Of a stretch of 8,221 nt of DNA, positions 6,573 to 8,221 are shown piece after piece (within the stretch, counting starts at the first letter, position 1; every line of letters starts with the position of its first letter). The position numbers and the translations under genes are program-made. The stretch covers positions 1 through 8,221 of the forward strand of contig JAAYUH010000220.1 of the NCBI GenBank assembly GCA_012517755.1. The letters run 5' to 3'. The notes beneath the pieces were generated by a model. The model had not been told where the DNA came from and made no database searches. It was given only the letters and a program-made list of their open reading frames with translations. This DNA comes from a bacterium (GTDB lineage: Bacteria; Caldisericota; Caldisericia; B22-G15).

Positions 6573-7556
6573 TTATGTATATCTAATTCGTGGGTCAACA
6601 ATTGCATATACGATATCTGCAATAAGATTAAAAAATATTGTAAGAAAACCTATAAGTAAAAGACAAACCATTGCAGTCGGGAAATCATTTTTAGTAATGG
6701 CATTAAGAGTTAATTGACCCATACCAGGAATATTAAAAACAAATTCAGTTATTGCTGCTCCACTAACAATACCAGGAATAGAAAGAGCAACAAGTGTAAC
6801 TATTGGTATCAAAGCATTTCTTAAGGCATGTTTGTATATTACAACTCTTTCTGGAAGACCTTTTGCTCTTGCAGTTCTTATATAATCTTGTCTTACGACC
6901 TCTAACATAGAAGATCTCATATATCTTGACCAAGGACCCATAGAATTAAAAGCAAGAACAATAACAGGCATAACTAAATATTTCAATCGATCAACAAATC
7001 GAACCCAGAAAGGTTCACTCAAAATACCAGGTGTCATAATTCCGCCAGGAGGTAAAAGTGGCATACCATTTATTTGAATGACTAAGGAAAATAATATCAT
7101 AAGCATTAAACCAAACCAGAATGTAGGCATTGACATTCCAAAAAATGATAAAGATGTTACTAAGTAATCAACAAAAGAATATTGATGGACTGCGGAATAA
7201 ATCCCAATTGGTATCGCAACTATTAGAGCCACAAGAAAAGATATCCCCATAACTTGAAGTGTTATGGGAATTCTTGCCATAACAACATCGTAAGACATTC
7301 TCCCAGGATAAAGAAGTGATGGACCCCAATCTCCTTTAAAAATAGAAAATAACCATTTGAAATATCTTAAATATACAGGTAAATCAAAACCCCATTGGTG
7401 TTGTAAACGTCTGATATCTTCTATTTTTACTCTTGGATTTTCCATTAAAGCAGCAAAAGGATCACCAGTAAGACTTAAAATAATAAAAACCAAAAAAGAG
7501 ATTCCTAATATAAGAGGAATCATTTGTAAAAGTCTTCTAATGATATAGTTTCTCAT
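6573..7556 (-). CDS. oppB: Peptide-type ABC transporter permease, OppB/DppB-like
   Basis: A 327-aa inner-membrane permease. The characteristic N-terminus RNYIIRRLLQMIPLILGISF leads into helix 1 (about 9-29). An extracytoplasmic stretch (about 30-98) contains GFDLPVYLRYFKWL (56-69), where OppB/DppB proteins have a conserved LG-x-D-x-P-x-x-x-QY type motif. The transport domain follows (about 100-322). The EAA loop is DYIRTARAKGLPERVVIYKH (224-243), and the protein ends DIVYAIVDPRIRY, typical of the subunit. The ribosome binding site AAGAGGTGAG is at 7559-7568, directly downstream of the terminator T-run. It is the first gene after that terminator, so its expression and that of oppC-oppD-oppF should depend on readthrough or on an unseen promoter. 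Confidence 0.95.
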   Translation of the reverse strand: MRNYIIRRLLQMIPLILGISFLVFIILSLTGDPFAALMENPRVKIEDIRRLQHQWGFDLPVYLRYFKWLFSIFKGDWGPSLLYPGRMSYDVVMARIPITLQVMGISFLVALIVAIPIGIYSAVHQYSFVDYLVTSLSFFGMSMPTFWFGLMLMILFSLVIQINGMPLLPPGGIMTPGILSEPFWVRFVDRLKYLVMPVIVLAFNSMGPWSRYMRSSMLEVVRQDYIRTARAKGLPERVVIYKHALRNALIPIVTLVALSIPGIVSGAAITEFVFNIPGMGQLTLNAITKNDFPTAMVCLLLIGFLTIFFNLIADIVYAIVDPRIRYT

Positions 7557-7570
7557 CTACTCACCTCTTT

Positions 7571-7601
7571 AAAAAAAAGCCCCAGCGATAATCGCTGGGG
7601 C
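7571..7601 (-). terminator. Strong intrinsic terminator between binding-protein gene and permease genes
   Basis: A perfect 10-bp GC-rich stem (7579-7588 with 7592-7601, GCCCCAGCGA/TCGCTGGGGC) with a 3-base loop is followed on the minus strand by eight T (7578-7571). It begins 22 bases after the binding-protein stop codon and ends just before the oppB ribosome binding site. In an AT-rich window this is the most GC-rich structure, and it is clearly a terminator or partial terminator. It probably lowers permease and ATPase transcription relative to binding protein. It could also stabilise the 3' end of the binding-protein mRNA. Confidence 0.92.
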
Positions 7602-7623
7602 AATAACCTATTCTAACCTGAAA

Positions 7624-8221
7624 TTAATTAACTCCCCAATACCAGAATGGGCAGTTCCATGAGACATAAATTGTTCCACCCACTGGGAAGTCATAATTAA
7701 CAAACCCTTTTCTCACAATATCAGGATATTGTCTATTTTCAAGATAAATAGTCGGGATATCTTCTGCAAATATCTCTTGAATTCTTTTATAATGAGGTGA
7801 ACAAAGTTCGGCGTCGAGTTCACTTGTAACAAATTCTATCTCCTTATCCATTTCAGGATTACTATATCTATCAACATTCTGTCCTGACCAACCATTTGCC
7901 TCTGAAGGTATAAATTTTGAATGGTACTGATTAATTGCAGCGCTTTGATCAATAATATCATACATAACACCATGAAGTCCAATTATATATGTTCCTTTAT
8001 CTTCACTATCCAATAATGCATTGAAGTCCATAGGGTTATGTTCTATTTTTATACCAACTTTCTTTAACATTGGTTCCATTACAGTTACTTCTCTTTCTCT
8101 AAATTCTGCACCTATTGCATATGGTATCTTTAGAATGGCTTTTGATCCATCTGGAAGTATTCTAATTCCATCTGATCCCATTGTCCAACCTGCTTCATCA
8201 AGTAATTTATTTGCAATTTCA
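7624..8221 (-). CDS. Peptide-type ABC transporter substrate-binding protein, family 5 (partial, C-terminal part)
   Basis: The reading frame runs from the right edge of the window to TAA at 7626-7624, giving the last 198 residues. An internal ATG at 8181 is not the start: the frame continues upstream with ANKLLDEAGWT, which joins MGSDGIRILPDGSK as in SBP_bac_5 proteins (the A-x-x-LLDEAGW motif before a repeat of the proposed sequence G-x-R). Later features match the family's C-terminal lobe: EREVTVMEPMLKKVGIKIE, an acidic/aromatic segment with YSNPEMDKEIE, YKRIQEIFAEDIPTIYLE and a final aromatic WNCPFWYWGVN. The protein captures solute outside the membrane and hands it to the OppB/OppC-like permease. 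The signal peptide or lipobox is outside the window. The substrate (peptide, sugar oligomer, nickel or other) cannot be determined. Confidence 0.9.
   Translation of the reverse strand, partial: EIANKLLDEAGWTMGSDGIRILPDGSKAILKIPYAIGAEFREREVTVMEPMLKKVGIKIEHNPMDFNALLDSEDKGTYIIGLHGVMYDIIDQSAAINQYHSKFIPSEANGWSGQNVDRYSNPEMDKEIEFVTSELDAELCSPHYKRIQEIFAEDIPTIYLENRQYPDIVRKGFVNYDFPVGGTIYVSWNCPFWYWGVN

Noticed and set aside
7624..8181. Treating the ATG at 8181 as the start of a complete 185-aa protein.
   Set aside because: The frame is open to the window edge and the residues upstream (ANKLLDEAGW) are conserved in family 5 binding proteins, so the gene is partial and the ATG is internal.
1..8221. Search for CRISPR arrays, tRNA or rRNA genes, insertion sequences, direct repeats and defence genes.
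   Set aside because: No regularly spaced repeats, tRNA-like cloverleaf sequences, rRNA segments, transposase motifs or toxin-antitoxin-like pairs were seen; nearly all bases are in identified coding regions.

Overview
The window is AT-rich, gene-dense bacterial DNA with very short intergenic gaps. TAA is the dominant stop codon, and lysine, isoleucine and AGA/ATA codons are abundant. A lipoprotein signal peptidase (LspA) and a complete dipeptide/oligopeptide-type ABC transporter mark it as bacterial. The composition would fit a low-GC, possibly thermophilic or anaerobic lineage, but no feature here fixes the phylum.

Left part, + strand (1-2031): the 3' end of an unidentified gene, then a 98-aa small protein with a very good ribosome binding site, then pyrG (CTP synthase). 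The three are closely spaced and probably co-transcribed. pyrG runs tail-to-tail into a minus-strand gene, and the two coding regions share 24 bases with no visible terminator.

Middle part, minus strand (2008-3622, transcribed right to left): a DUF167/YggU-family gene with an in-frame TAG, then lspA, then an RluD-family pseudouridine synthase. lspA and rluD overlap by 19 bases. The DUF167 gene is easy to miss because it has no ATG start and is split by the TAG. Its family motifs are readable on both sides of that stop in one frame.

Right part, minus strand (3629-8221): a complete peptide-type ABC importer operon in the order substrate-binding protein (C-terminal part only; the gene runs off the right edge), permease B, permease C, ATPase D, ATPase F. 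A strong intrinsic terminator lies between the binding-protein gene and permease B, as expected where binding protein must exceed membrane components. A second GC-rich hairpin follows the last ATPase gene. Together the five proteins would capture a peptide-like solute outside the membrane and import it with ATP. The actual substrate cannot be read from the sequence.

Most of the window is ordinary housekeeping and transport content. The items that deserve a second look are the TAG-interrupted DUF167 gene (in the same frame as the TAG that ends the upstream ATPase), the terminator architecture of the transporter operon, the pyrG/rluD convergent overlap, and the uncharacterised small protein upstream of pyrG.
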